Of a stretch of 64,000 nt of DNA, positions 18,243 through 27,258 are shown piece after piece; position 1 is the stretch's first letter, and each line of letters begins with the position of its first letter. The stretch comes from Xenorhabdus szentirmaii DSM 16338 (lineage in GTDB: Bacteria; Pseudomonadota; Gammaproteobacteria; Enterobacterales; Enterobacteriaceae): contig NZ_NIBV01000001.1 of the NCBI RefSeq assembly GCF_002632585.1, positions 1,817,203 to 1,881,202 on the forward strand. Reading direction: 5' to 3'. The notes under the pieces were generated by a model. That model saw only the letters and a program-made list of their open reading frames with translations. It did not search any database and had not been told where the DNA came from. Position numbers and translations under genes: made by a program.

Positions 18243-18752
18243 ATGGAAAGAGTAAAAGAAATAATGAAAGGCTCAATGATATTACTGGGTTTACTTATAT
18301 CCGGTTGCTCATTAGCCAATAATGATGGTTGGCTGACAGGAAATTTACGAGGCATGAATCATACCACATCAGAAATCACCCGTTTTTCAGTAGATGGTTA
18401 TGGTGGTTTGGTGGGGGGAAATACCTGTTGTATTTCATTACCGGTTAAGTGGCATCCCGGTTTAAAAGCTCATGTCAAATGGAAGAGTTCATCTAAAAAA
18501 TTGACGTCCACATTCCCTGGATATGAAGACAGTGAAAAATACTCAGCTTGGGAGAAGGAAGTATTGAAAAATCAAGTTCAGCATGAAGCCATCGTTGATA
18601 TACCCGAATATGATGACCCTTGTCCTTTGACCGTGCACTTCCTGACCTGTAATCAAGTTAAGGTCACAACAGCTTGTGCTGTTTATGGTGCCCCCAATTA
18701 TCCTATCAATGAACCTTTAAATATGACAGAACCTGCAACATGTTCAAAATAA
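18243..18752 (+). CDS. Immunity lipoprotein, copy 1 (DUF3304-like, Tli1 type)
   Basis: A 169-residue lipoprotein with signal peptide and lipobox LLISGCSL (Cys at about residue 22). The mature part has GMNHT, TCCISLPVKWHPGL and several conserved Cys, matching the DUF3304 group found beside Tle1-type phospholipases. Such lipoproteins bind and neutralise the cognate lipase in the periplasm. This is the first of three tandem paralogues. Its sequence is a patchwork: the middle follows copy 2 (KKLTSTFPGYEDSEKY, EVLKNQVQH), while the start and the C-terminal third follow copy 3 (NLRG; EYDDPC through PINEPLNM). It is followed by a broken effector fragment that overlaps its last codons. Confidence 0.82.
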   Translation: MERVKEIMKGSMILLGLLISGCSLANNDGWLTGNLRGMNHTTSEITRFSVDGYGGLVGGNTCCISLPVKWHPGLKAHVKWKSSSKKLTSTFPGYEDSEKYSAWEKEVLKNQVQHEAIVDIPEYDDPCPLTVHFLTCNQVKVTTACAVYGAPNYPINEPLNMTEPATCSK

Positions 18753-18970
18753 CAGATTCACGCCAGTCAGTTTGGATACCGCCGGAATTTCCAATCACGG
18801 GACGTTTGCCTTTAGAACCCCGTCAGGTGGAAACGAATATCAAAAAACAAAAAAAGAAGCTCAATATTTACCTGAAATTAAACCGCCAAGTCATTATCGT
18901 TTTGTCAGAAATAACCAAAGCCATAATGATTGATTTTATGGTGTTATTAATAACAGGAGTTAATAAATGA
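18740..18970 (+). pseudogene. Truncated, frameshifted effector fragment 1
   Basis: The first 38 codons (MFKITDSRQSVWIPPEF onward) match the N-terminus of the phospholipase effector at 20183. After a run of A in the KKQKKK region the frame shifts, and the remaining 38 residues are out of register; the lost frame still encodes a YRFV, QSHND and GVINN pattern. The frame ends by overlapping the ATG of the second immunity gene. It is a 5' copy of the effector produced by the tandem duplication that multiplied the immunity gene, and cannot make an enzyme. Confidence 0.75.
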
Positions 18971-19479
18971 AAAGAATAAAAGAAGTAATGAAAGGCTCAA
19001 TGATATTACTGGGTTTACTGATATCCGGCTGTTCATTAGCCAATAACAATGATTCATCTGGAGGTAATTTAAAGGGCATGAATCATACCATGTCAGAAAT
19101 CACCAGTTTTTCTGTAAATGGTTATGGTGGTTGGGTAGGGGGAGATACCTGCTGTATCTCATTACCCGCTAAATGGCATCCCGGTTTAAAAGCTCATGTC
19201 AAATGGGAGAGTTCATCTAAAAAATTGACATCCACATTCCCTGGGTATGAAGACAGCGAAAAGTATTTAGCTTGGGAGAGGGAAGTATTGAAAAATCAAG
19301 TTCAGCATAAAGCCATCGTTGATATTCCAGAATTTGACAAGGAGCGGTGTGGGCTAACTGTACATTTTCTACCCTGCAATCAGGTTAAGGTCACGACGAC
19401 ATGTTGGGCATATGGCATGCCAAATTACCCGATTAAAGAACCTCGTAACATGAAAGAGCCAGAAACATGTTCAAAATAA
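18967..19479 (+). CDS. Immunity lipoprotein, copy 2 (DUF3304-like, Tli1 type)
   Basis: A 170-residue paralogue of the copy at 18243, with the same signal peptide and lipobox (LLISGCSL). It differs most in its C-terminal third: EFDKERCGLTVHFLPC and TTCWAYGMPNYPIKEP in place of the EYDDPC and TACAVYGAPNYPINEP seen in copies 1 and 3. This divergence suggests protection against a variant phospholipase from relatives. Start codon ATG with AGGAG at 18954-18958. Its 3' end overlaps the start of effector fragment 2, exactly as copy 3 overlaps the intact effector. Confidence 0.82.
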   Translation: MKRIKEVMKGSMILLGLLISGCSLANNNDSSGGNLKGMNHTMSEITSFSVNGYGGWVGGDTCCISLPAKWHPGLKAHVKWESSSKKLTSTFPGYEDSEKYLAWEREVLKNQVQHKAIVDIPEFDKERCGLTVHFLPCNQVKVTTTCWAYGMPNYPIKEPRNMKEPETCSK

Positions 19480-19607
19480 CAGATTCACGCCAGTCGGCTT
19501 GGATTCCCCCTGCATTTCCAATTCAAGGGCGTTTGCCTTTAGAGCCCCGTAAGGTGGAAGCGAATATTAAAAAAGAAGTGGCTAAATATTTATTTGGAGC
19601 TCATTGA
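19467..19607 (+). pseudogene. Truncated effector fragment 2
   Basis: 46 codons beginning MFKITDSRQSAWIPPAF and continuing RLPLEPRKVEANIKK match the effector N-terminus, then EVAKYLFGAH and a TGA at 19605. Downstream DNA to 19688 still resembles the corresponding segments before copies 1 and 2 (GGCTTTGTCAAAAATGA, AAAGCCATAATGATT). It is a non-functional effector 5' end left by duplication. Confidence 0.75.
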
Positions 19608-19688
19608 TTAAATCATTATGGCTTTGTCAAAAATGATCAAAGCCATAATGATTTATTTCACGATGTTATTAATAACAGGAGTCAATAA

Positions 19689-20195
19689 ATGGAAAGAGTC
19701 AAAGAAATAGTGAAAGGTTTGATGATATTACTGGGTTTGCTGATATCGGGTTGCTCGTTAGCCAATAATGATGACTGGCTGGCAGGGAATTTACGGGGTA
19801 TGAATCATACTATGTCAGAAATTACCAGTTTCTCAGTAAATGGGTATGGTGGTTGGGTAGGAGGAGATACCTGCTGTATCTCATTACCCGCTAAGTGGCG
19901 TCCGGGTTTAAAAGCTAAAGTCACATGGGTTAGCTCAAAAGATATCACGTCCACCTTTCCGGGTTATGCAGATCGTGAAAAATATTTCGCTTGGAAAAAA
20001 GAAGGTGAGGAGAGTGAAGTTCAACATGAAGCTATCGTTGATATACCCGAATATGATGACCCTTGTTCTTTGACCGTGCACTTCCTGACCTGTAATCAAG
20101 TTAAGGTCACGACAGCTTGTGCTGTTTATGGTGCCCCCAATTATCCTATCAATGAACCTTTAAATATGAAGGAGCCTGCTACATGTTCAAAATAA
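19689..20195 (+). CDS. Immunity lipoprotein, copy 3, coupled to the effector
   Basis: A 168-residue lipoprotein paralogous to the copies at 18243 and 18967, with lipobox LLISGCSL. Specific to this copy are VSSKDITSTFPGYADREKY and WKKEGEESEVQH in the middle. It is the one directly linked to the intact effector: the effector ATG at 20183 lies within its last codons, and the AAGGAG that serves the effector is part of its own coding sequence. This arrangement ties effector translation to immunity translation and makes this copy the likely cognate antidote. Confidence 0.84.
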   Translation: MERVKEIVKGLMILLGLLISGCSLANNDDWLAGNLRGMNHTMSEITSFSVNGYGGWVGGDTCCISLPAKWRPGLKAKVTWVSSKDITSTFPGYADREKYFAWKKEGEESEVQHEAIVDIPEYDDPCSLTVHFLTCNQVKVTTACAVYGAPNYPINEPLNMKEPATCSK

Positions 20196-22510
20196 TAGGA
20201 TCACAGCAGTCGGCTTGGATACCGCCTGTATTTCCAATTCAAGGACGTTTGCCTTTAGATCCCCGTCAGGTGGAAGCGAATATAAAAAAGCAAAAAAAGG
20301 AAGAGGTTCAATATTTACTGGAAGTTAATCAGGAAACAGGGCGTCGTAATGGGTTTGTGTGCAGTCAAAGTTTACATATCAGTTTGTTTTTTGATGGTAC
20401 AAATAATAATGAAGAAGATGATACAAATCAGGCTAAAGTACCCCATCCCTCCAATATTGCTAAGCTTTATCATGCTTCATTAGAACACGCAGAGCAACAC
20501 GGGTACTTTAATTATTATATGGCTGGAGTAGGCACCCCTTTTCCTGACATCGGTGAACTTGATTACAGTACTTCTGGGTTGGCCTTTGCTTCCGGAGGAG
20601 AAAATCGAATTAACTGGGCACTCTTACAAATAGTAGAGGCCCTTGCACGAGCAGTAAAAGCTCCACTTACACTAAAAATAATACAAGACAAAGTTAAAGA
20701 GATGTGTGCTGCTTGGCCATTAACCGGTGAAGTTAATCGTCGTCAGGCTATTAAAAGTTTATTGGCGCCGTTGCAAGAAAAAATCAAGACTGCAAAACCC
20801 AAGTTACTTGCTATTAAACTGTTTATTTATGGTTTTTCCCGGGGTGCCGCAGAAGCCCGTACCTTTGTTAATTGGCTGGCTGAGTTATTTGAAACCCCCG
20901 AGGGGGCAGAACGACCTGAACAATCTTTATTGGGGTTGCCGGTCAGTATTGAGTTTTTGGGCTTATTGGATACGGTAGCGTCAGTGGGAGTTGCGCATCT
21001 TGTTCCGTTTGCGGATGGTCATATGGGGTGGGCGGATGGTACTCAACAGCTACCGGATGAATCCCGCTATCCCAATTTGGTTAAATCTTGCTACCACATG
21101 GTGGCGGCTTATGAGCAACGTTCAAGCTTCCCACTCGATACCCTCCGTCGCCCGAGTGGAGAATATCCGAGCAATACGCTGGAAATACTCTATCCGGGAA
21201 TGCATTCCGATGTTGGTGGTGGATACCCTCCGGGGGATCAGGGTAAGGCAATTGGTGATCAGGGATTGTTATTGTCACAAATAACTTTACACGATTTATA
21301 TTCAGCGGCTTTTGACGCAGGAGCCCCTTTAACGATCCCACAACCAGTCATTCCTGACAGTGTAAAAGCATCACAACCATCTAGAGTTATGCCACGACGT
21401 GCAATTGATGAATTTTACATATCTTCAATTTTAGTTGAACGCTTCAACGCTTGGCGCACGACTATCATTACCGAATCCAAGAGTCCTTTTCCTGCCAAAT
21501 CGACCCCCAACAACCGCTATGAACCGATTCTTATTGGCAAGCCATTGGAAACCTTGGTTGAGGAGCAAATGGGGTGGATAACCGCTTGGCGAATTGGGCG
21601 TTTTGCTTATGGAAGTTATCAATCCCAGCCGTTTTTTAAACAAGCCAACGAATGGGATAAAGAAAGGATTAAAACAGAAAAAAAGAACAATGAAACCAAG
21701 ACAAGTGACATAAAACAGGATCGTAAAAGCAAAAATCCCAATGCGCCGGGACGCCCCATTTTTGAACCTACCATAGATAAAACCCAGATAGGCCAAGGGG
21801 CAAAAGAGTTCCGGGATGATTTCTACAACCATATGCGCTCCCATACCAGTATTACGCAATTGGTACTGGATACTATTCCTAAGCACGTTATCTACCTGAT
21901 TAACTCAGATGATGAAAGTGCGGAATATGAGCATATGAAGGCAGAGGGCTTGAAGCTGTACAACAAACTGTTTCGTGACAATGCGGGGACGGTCACGAGC
22001 GATCCGACGATGGCGCAGGTTTGTGCACTGTTTGATGATCAGGTTCATGACTCCCGCGCGTGGTTTATGCACGATAATTTGGGATCACGTGAACTCTGGT
22101 CTGGTTATTTCCGCTATCGGATGATTTTCAGTGGCAGTGGCAGCAATAAAGAACTGTCTCCGATTGCCGTTGCCGGGCAGTTGGTTGGCATCGCAACGCT
22201 GGTGGGTGGGGTGGTTTATATCGCCAAACAAAAAGATATCGGCAGTATGGCGGCCGGATTGGCGGGAACTATCGGCATCATGTCAATGGAATATCAGGTT
22301 ATTGACCAAATTTCAGGCGTGGCATTGCCTTTTGTGGCAGGGGCTGAAGATTTATTGAAACCCACCACCTCGCCGGGAGATGTCATTAATGCACAGAAAC
22401 AACAAGCCATTGAGAAACATTTCTCCGATGCCAAAAAGAACCTCAGCAAACTGCTCAATATTGCTGAAGATAAAGTGGCCGAAAAATCGGCTCCAAGCTT
22501 GATGGAATGA
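20183..22510 (+). CDS. Type VI phospholipase effector, Tle1/DUF2235 family
   Basis: A 775-residue DUF2235 alpha/beta-hydrolase. Tle1-type effectors hydrolyse membrane phospholipids in the periplasm of rival cells. The hydrolase begins with LHISLFFDGTNNNEED (about 67-82). The nucleophile elbow is GFSRGAAEAR (Ser near 215), a catalytic Asp candidate lies in LLDTVASVG, and the last acid/His region in HSDVGGGYPPGDQG. A charged linker (near 490-530) and two hydrophobic segments near 660-700 follow, possibly a membrane-contacting part. The start uses AAGGAG inside the preceding immunity gene. The adaptor (DUF4123), VgrG and PAAR genes around it form the delivery set. Enzyme class is confident; A1 or A2 specificity is not determined. 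Confidence 0.88.
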   Translation: MFKIIGSQQSAWIPPVFPIQGRLPLDPRQVEANIKKQKKEEVQYLLEVNQETGRRNGFVCSQSLHISLFFDGTNNNEEDDTNQAKVPHPSNIAKLYHASLEHAEQHGYFNYYMAGVGTPFPDIGELDYSTSGLAFASGGENRINWALLQIVEALARAVKAPLTLKIIQDKVKEMCAAWPLTGEVNRRQAIKSLLAPLQEKIKTAKPKLLAIKLFIYGFSRGAAEARTFVNWLAELFETPEGAERPEQSLLGLPVSIEFLGLLDTVASVGVAHLVPFADGHMGWADGTQQLPDESRYPNLVKSCYHMVAAYEQRSSFPLDTLRRPSGEYPSNTLEILYPGMHSDVGGGYPPGDQGKAIGDQGLLLSQITLHDLYSAAFDAGAPLTIPQPVIPDSVKASQPSRVMPRRAIDEFYISSILVERFNAWRTTIITESKSPFPAKSTPNNRYEPILIGKPLETLVEEQMGWITAWRIGRFAYGSYQSQPFFKQANEWDKERIKTEKKNNETKTSDIKQDRKSKNPNAPGRPIFEPTIDKTQIGQGAKEFRDDFYNHMRSHTSITQLVLDTIPKHVIYLINSDDESAEYEHMKAEGLKLYNKLFRDNAGTVTSDPTMAQVCALFDDQVHDSRAWFMHDNLGSRELWSGYFRYRMIFSGSGSNKELSPIAVAGQLVGIATLVGGVVYIAKQKDIGSMAAGLAGTIGIMSMEYQVIDQISGVALPFVAGAEDLLKPTTSPGDVINAQKQQAIEKHFSDAKKNLSKLLNIAEDKVAEKSAPSLME

Positions 22511-22518
22511 GGGAAAAG

Positions 22519-22776
22519 ATGAAAAAGATCATTCGCGTGGGGGATACGTTGAGAGAACATGGCGGGAAAGTTGTCAGCGGGAGCTATCAGGCATTTGGTA
22601 AACCGGTTGCTTGTGTCGGGGATGCCGTGGTTTGCAATGAGCATGGCCGCAATAGTATTGCACAAGGGGCAAGTGGCAGCACGATTAATGGCAAACCTGT
22701 TGCGTTGGATGGTCATCGTTGCGAATGTGGCTGTACGCTGGTCAGCTCATTGTCCGATATGGATATACGGCCATGA
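22519..22776 (+). CDS. PAAR-motif spike-tip protein
   Basis: A small (85-residue) PAAR protein that sharpens the VgrG trimer and helps effector attachment. It shows the expected pattern of Gly-rich beta turns (GDTLREHGGKVVSG, GKPVACVGDAVVCNEHG) and metal-binding Cys/His residues (C in VVCNEHG and the late GHRCECGC). AGGGA at 22510-22514 precedes the ATG at 22519; an in-frame ATG at 22507 overlaps the effector stop. It overlaps the next gene by four bases (ATGA). No fused toxin domain is present. Confidence 0.87.
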   Translation: MKKIIRVGDTLREHGGKVVSGSYQAFGKPVACVGDAVVCNEHGRNSIAQGASGSTINGKPVALDGHRCECGCTLVSSLSDMDIRP

Positions 22777-23930
22777 AAACACCGCCTTCCTATCCGGGTT
22801 ACGCAGAAGCGAGCCCGATTCAGTGGCAACGCTGGAAGAAAGGGTTGATGGCCGGATGCAGCATCATGGCCATCATCACTTTTTTTCTTTGGCCCGAACA
22901 AAAATCCATGAAAACACTGGTATTCGGGTTCTGGGTACTGGGTTTTCCTGTCGGAATTTGGCTCACTTTGCTTGCCATCCGTTTTTTCTTCTATCAATTG
23001 AATGCCTACGGTCATGATCGTTATAAGGATGTGGTGGACCAGCATTTGGAGAGATGGTGGGAAAATCGCTCGCTCTCTTTGCCTGTCAAAAAAGCAGTCA
23101 TGATTGGTTCGTTAGGCGATAAACAGGATACCTGGGCGAACTTGTTGGTTTCCCCGCCCACGGCACCGTTACCCAAGAGTGATAAATGGCAGGGGGAAAC
23201 CTTGGCTTGCCCGTTATTATTGGGAACGGGCAATACCCGGACTGTCGCCCTGGCGCGTTTATTGGCACATCAGGTGTTAGCCATGGAAGAATTGAAAACA
23301 AAAGATATGCCCCGTTTTGATGCGGTGGCATGGTATGGCAATGAAGAAAGCCAAACCGCGTTCTTAACGATATTGCGCCAAGAAAATATTCAATTTTCTG
23401 GCAAGATCATTCCGTTGGCGGATGTCAGGGATATTGATGGGTTGATTGACCTGTTTTATCAGCAATCACCTCAAATGCGTCGAATGTTATGTGCCGGTGT
23501 GGCATGTCATGAATCAATATCAGAAGGTGAACTCGCCGGTGAAGCTGGCTTTGCGTGGTTGGTTGATAAGGAGAGTCAGGTGGGCATTTATCGTCCGGAA
23601 ATGTTTATGCCTGAAAAAGAAGATCCCAAAATATTGACTCAACAATTAATGCGCTATGCTTCACTTTCAGACATTCCCTCTGTTTGCCTGGCGATTGATC
23701 CCGATAGTATGGCTGCCATATTGCCGGGTGGCTGGTCAGCAGTAGAACATCAATTGGCCCCTTATTTTGGTGAGTTGGGGCCATCAGCGCCATTTATTGC
23801 CATTACACAATCCGTATTACATAGCATCGAACACCAACAATCCTGTGGCTGGATGGCATCTTATTCTGAGAGAAACATTGAGCAAAAAAACTTTGTGACA
23901 GGAGTCGTTGCACATTATGGCAAGACCTGA
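22773..23930 (+). CDS. Unknown two-helix membrane protein of the vgrG island
   Basis: A 385-residue protein I do not recognise with confidence. Two hydrophobic segments near residues 28-45 and 50-72 anchor it in the inner membrane, with a loop of only a few residues between; the rest (about 300 residues) is soluble. The soluble part has a nucleotide-free alpha/beta look (PLLLGTGNTRTVALARLLAHQVL, RFDAVAWYGNEES, SVCLAIDPDSMAA). It starts four bases inside the PAAR stop and overlaps the following IcmF-like gene by 14 bases, so it is part of the operon. It probably partners the IcmF-like protein, but this is inference from linkage. Confidence 0.65.
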   Translation: MKTPPSYPGYAEASPIQWQRWKKGLMAGCSIMAIITFFLWPEQKSMKTLVFGFWVLGFPVGIWLTLLAIRFFFYQLNAYGHDRYKDVVDQHLERWWENRSLSLPVKKAVMIGSLGDKQDTWANLLVSPPTAPLPKSDKWQGETLACPLLLGTGNTRTVALARLLAHQVLAMEELKTKDMPRFDAVAWYGNEESQTAFLTILRQENIQFSGKIIPLADVRDIDGLIDLFYQQSPQMRRMLCAGVACHESISEGELAGEAGFAWLVDKESQVGIYRPEMFMPEKEDPKILTQQLMRYASLSDIPSVCLAIDPDSMAAILPGGWSAVEHQLAPYFGELGPSAPFIAITQSVLHSIEHQQSCGWMASYSERNIEQKNFVTGVVAHYGKT

Positions 23931-26900
23931 AATTAAACAAGGTGGCTTCCCACCGTTATTGGTCATCAGTTATTTATTGGTTGTTACCCTTCTTATTCTT
24001 GTGTTTTCCCATCTTTATTTTTTCTTTGGCGACCACATTCAAGCACCTCAAATTCCCTATCGCCAATTGATGTTAAAAACGGCTGTTATTTGGGGAATTA
24101 TGGTTCTTCTGTGCCCGGTTTATATTATGGCGTGGCGCAAGTGGATCGAAGTTGATGCGTATAAAACGGTGGGGGAATCGGAAGAGAATATCATACAGCC
24201 GCAACCAGAGACTCAGGCAGTACTGAAAAATACCCTTGCCCATGCATTGCGACTGCGTTACGGCCCTTTCTGGAAACGTAAAATCCATATACTGATGTTA
24301 ATGGGGAAGGCGGAACAGGTAGAACAGCTTGTGCCGGGATTGGTCAGTGCGCAATGGCTGGAAGGGGCGGGGATTTTGTTGGTTTGGGGGGGCAACAGTG
24401 ATGAAGAAAGCGCTGGGCTGATAAACCAGACCTTGCGTCGTCTTCGCCGCCGTCGGCCACTGGATGGCATTATTTGGGTGACGGAGGATTTCCATCAACA
24501 CTTGACATTACCACCGGAAAAACCCCGTTCAGCATTATCAAACTCCGCTGTTGAGGCGATTTCCCGCCAGCTTCACACCCGTTATCAGGCCCTCGGCTGG
24601 ACAGTGCCGGTGTATGTCTGGTCTTTGCATCCGGCACAACAGCATCAGGTACAACAGGAGCATCAAACTCAGGTCCCTGCGGTGGGTTGTTTATTGCCGT
24701 TGCAGTGTCAACCGGAAACCTTGCGTACTGCTTTGGCCGGTTTGCTGCCTGCCTTGATAGCGCAGGGAACGCAAAGCATCATGAACGATCGCCGGCAGGA
24801 TTTTTTGCTGTCACTGGCCGGGTGGTTGCGGGCGGAGGGCATTGAACGCCTGACCGCTTCCCTGACGCCGCTGCTAAGTGGGTATCGCCCGCTGCCGGTG
24901 GCGGGGGTAATGTTCAGTCAACTGATTGTCGCTATTCCGACGGCAGGTTATGACCATGATCACACTTGGTACAAAGACAAGCGCTGGGATGATCTATTGG
25001 CATTCGTTCGCCAGCCATCAACGGGTACACAGCCTGTCCGGTTGGGGTGGCCGTGGGTAAAAATCATGCAGGGCATTACTGCCAGCCTGATGTTGGCCTG
25101 GGGTGTGGGCATGTTGGTCTCTTTTTTTGCCAACCGCAGCCTGATCACCGAAAGCATTGAACAGGCTGACCTGGCCGGGGATAAGCAGCAGTTGCCTGCG
25201 GTGCGTCAGGCGGCACAACAGCGGGTTGAGCACATGCTGACGGCGTTGCAGCGTCAGGAAACTGCGGGCAGCCCGCTGTACCGCCGTTTCGGACTGGATC
25301 AGTCCTTGCCTCTGCGACAGGCGCTCTGGCCGGTGTACCAACACACGGTGCTGCCTGAGCTGCGCGGCAGCATGGCCTGCTCGCTTGAGGCCGCACTCAC
25401 GGCCCGGCTCCACGCCCCGGCAGGCCAGGATACCCCGGCGATCTATCATTTGCTGAAAGCGTATCTGATGATGGCGCAGCCGGACAACATGGCCGCGCCT
25501 TTTTTTCGTGACACCCTGAAAACGCTGACACCCCACCCGCAGCCGTCCGTCGGGTTCTATGCCGATAATTTGCCCCGCCACCCGGCCTGGAAAATTGAGC
25601 CAGACCGGGCGCTGATCCACCAAGCCCGCACCGCACTGCGGCAGGAGATGGGCAGCGATCAGACCGAATCGGCACTCTACCAAACCCTGCTGGCGCAAGT
25701 GAAAAACCAGTATGCGGATATCAGCCTGCATGACATGACGGGCGAAACGGAGGCGGACCGGCTGTGGTACGCGGAGGGCAGTGTGCCGGGCATGTTTACC
25801 CGCAAGGCGTGGGAAGAAACGGTGCAACCCGCCCTCGACAGGGTGGTGAATGAGCGGAAAAACCAGATTGACTGGGTATTACGGGAGGACAATCCGGCCA
25901 CACAGGATGGCGCGTCACCGGCGCAGCTGAAAGCCCGCCTGACTGCCCGTTATTTTACGGATTTTGCCGGGGCATGGCGGACGTTCCTCAATGGCATTCG
26001 CTGGCGTCAGGCCACCACCCTGGCCGAGACAGCCAGTCAGCTGGCCCTGATGGCGGATGGTCGCCAATCCCCGCTTATTCCCCTGATGAATACACTGGCT
26101 TATCAGGGAAAAACCGGGCAGCAGGCGCTGGCGGGCCGCGGGGAAGACGGGGCCAGCGCTAACCCGATGGTGGCGACATTTGCGCCTTTGCTGGCGCTGG
26201 TTGAGCCGCAGGCCGACGCAACACAGGGGACATTATTGAGCCTGTCGGGCTTTATGACCCGCTCGACCCGTGTGCGCCTGAAATTGCAGCATATCACCCA
26301 ATCGGGGGCGCCGCACGTTGCCTCCCGGCGTCTGGCGCAAACCATCATGCAGGGCAAAACCCCCGACCTGTCCGACACGCGGGATTACGGGCAGCGTGTG
26401 GCGGCCAGTCTAGGCCGGGAATTACAGCAATTGGGGCAGGCCCTGTTCGTCGCGCCGATGGCGCAATCCTGGCAACAATTGCTGACCCCCACCGCCCAAA
26501 GCCTCAATGCACAGTGGAAAACGGCGGTGGTGGACAAATGGCAGGCCGACGTCGGGGCACACTATCCGTTCAGGAATGTGGCACAGGACGCCTCCCTGCC
26601 GGTATTGTCGCAATACCTCCGTGCCCACGGCGGGCATATTCCCCATTTTTTGGAAAGCCACCTGAGCGGGGTGCTGCAGAAAGACGGCCACCGTTGGGTA
26701 CCGAACCTGGCCCAGTCACAGGGGCTGACCTTTAATCCGCAGTTTCTGCGGGCGCTGGATACCCTGAATATGTTGTCCGACACGGTATTTGCCGACGGGG
26801 AGGCCAGGCTGCATTTTGACCTTGAGGCCGGCACGGCGGACGGGGTCATGCAGACCACCTTGATTATCGATCACCAGAAATTGGATTACGTCAACCAAAT

Positions 26901-27222
26901 GCCTTTTTGGCAAGCCTTTGTCTGGCCGAATGACACCACAGACCAAGGGGCGACCCTGAGCTGGCGCAGTGTGCAGGCGGGGGAGATCCTCTATGCGGAG
27001 ATGCCCGGTCCATGGGGCTGGGTCCGTTTACTTGAACAAGCCCGGGTGGAGCCGGTGAACGCAGGCCCACCTTCAGGGGCGGGGGCGCGTTATCGCCTCC
27101 GGTGGCAGGCGCCGGATGGGCGTTGGTTGAATTACACCCTGCGTACAACAGGAAAAAGCCATCCCCTGTTATTGCTGAAGCTGCGTAACTTCACACTGCC
27201 GGAGCGCATTTTTCTGAATTGA
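23917..27222 (+). CDS. IcmF/TssM-like membrane protein lacking a Walker A motif
   Basis: A 1101-residue protein with the TssM layout: two N-terminal membrane segments (about 14-35 and 52-72), a cytoplasmic region (to about 375), a third segment (about 381-403, GITASLMLAWGVGMLVSFF) and a long periplasmic part ending in a beta-rich C-terminal domain (DGRWLNYTLRTTG). TssM normally carries a GPPGAGKT-type nucleotide site after the second helix; here that place reads IHILMLMGKAEQVEQL, so nucleotide binding is unlikely. It is too isolated to be the core TssM, as no tssJ, tssL or sheath genes are present. ATG at 23917 is preferred over a TTG at 23908. GC rises clearly in the 3' half. Confidence 0.75.
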   Translation: MARPEIKQGGFPPLLVISYLLVVTLLILVFSHLYFFFGDHIQAPQIPYRQLMLKTAVIWGIMVLLCPVYIMAWRKWIEVDAYKTVGESEENIIQPQPETQAVLKNTLAHALRLRYGPFWKRKIHILMLMGKAEQVEQLVPGLVSAQWLEGAGILLVWGGNSDEESAGLINQTLRRLRRRRPLDGIIWVTEDFHQHLTLPPEKPRSALSNSAVEAISRQLHTRYQALGWTVPVYVWSLHPAQQHQVQQEHQTQVPAVGCLLPLQCQPETLRTALAGLLPALIAQGTQSIMNDRRQDFLLSLAGWLRAEGIERLTASLTPLLSGYRPLPVAGVMFSQLIVAIPTAGYDHDHTWYKDKRWDDLLAFVRQPSTGTQPVRLGWPWVKIMQGITASLMLAWGVGMLVSFFANRSLITESIEQADLAGDKQQLPAVRQAAQQRVEHMLTALQRQETAGSPLYRRFGLDQSLPLRQALWPVYQHTVLPELRGSMACSLEAALTARLHAPAGQDTPAIYHLLKAYLMMAQPDNMAAPFFRDTLKTLTPHPQPSVGFYADNLPRHPAWKIEPDRALIHQARTALRQEMGSDQTESALYQTLLAQVKNQYADISLHDMTGETEADRLWYAEGSVPGMFTRKAWEETVQPALDRVVNERKNQIDWVLREDNPATQDGASPAQLKARLTARYFTDFAGAWRTFLNGIRWRQATTLAETASQLALMADGRQSPLIPLMNTLAYQGKTGQQALAGRGEDGASANPMVATFAPLLALVEPQADATQGTLLSLSGFMTRSTRVRLKLQHITQSGAPHVASRRLAQTIMQGKTPDLSDTRDYGQRVAASLGRELQQLGQALFVAPMAQSWQQLLTPTAQSLNAQWKTAVVDKWQADVGAHYPFRNVAQDASLPVLSQYLRAHGGHIPHFLESHLSGVLQKDGHRWVPNLAQSQGLTFNPQFLRALDTLNMLSDTVFADGEARLHFDLEAGTADGVMQTTLIIDHQKLDYVNQMPFWQAFVWPNDTTDQGATLSWRSVQAGEILYAEMPGPWGWVRLLEQARVEPVNAGPPSGAGARYRLRWQAPDGRWLNYTLRTTGKSHPLLLLKLRNFTLPERIFLN

Positions 27223-27234
27223 TGATAAAAAAAT

Positions 27235-27258
27235 CTCCTGCGGTTATCACCGCAGGAG
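27235..27258. terminator. Strong hairpin after the T6SS island
   Basis: CTCCTGCGGT (27235-27244), TATC loop and perfect complement at 27249-27258, 12 bp after the IcmF-like stop. The A-run that would give a U-tract lies on the left, so the canonical form is for the minus strand; either way it isolates the island. Confidence 0.75.

Larger units (their letters stand above)
18119..20290 (+). repeat. Tandem repeat of about 723 bp: immunity gene plus effector 5' fragment
   Basis: Immunity starts lie at 18243, 18967 and 19689 (spacing 724 and 722 bp). Each unit holds one lipoprotein gene, the overlapping first codons of the effector, and a leader ending in GTTATTAATAACAGGAGT before the next ATG. 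Only the last unit runs into an intact effector. Confidence 0.85.

Noticed and set aside
20727-21284. Alternative frames within the Tle1 effector
   Set aside because: They lie out of frame with the catalytic motifs, and the main frame is continuous for 775 codons.
24258-26946. Several long antisense frames within the IcmF-like gene
   Set aside because: High GC in the gene leaves antisense frames open by chance; none has a domain or start signal.
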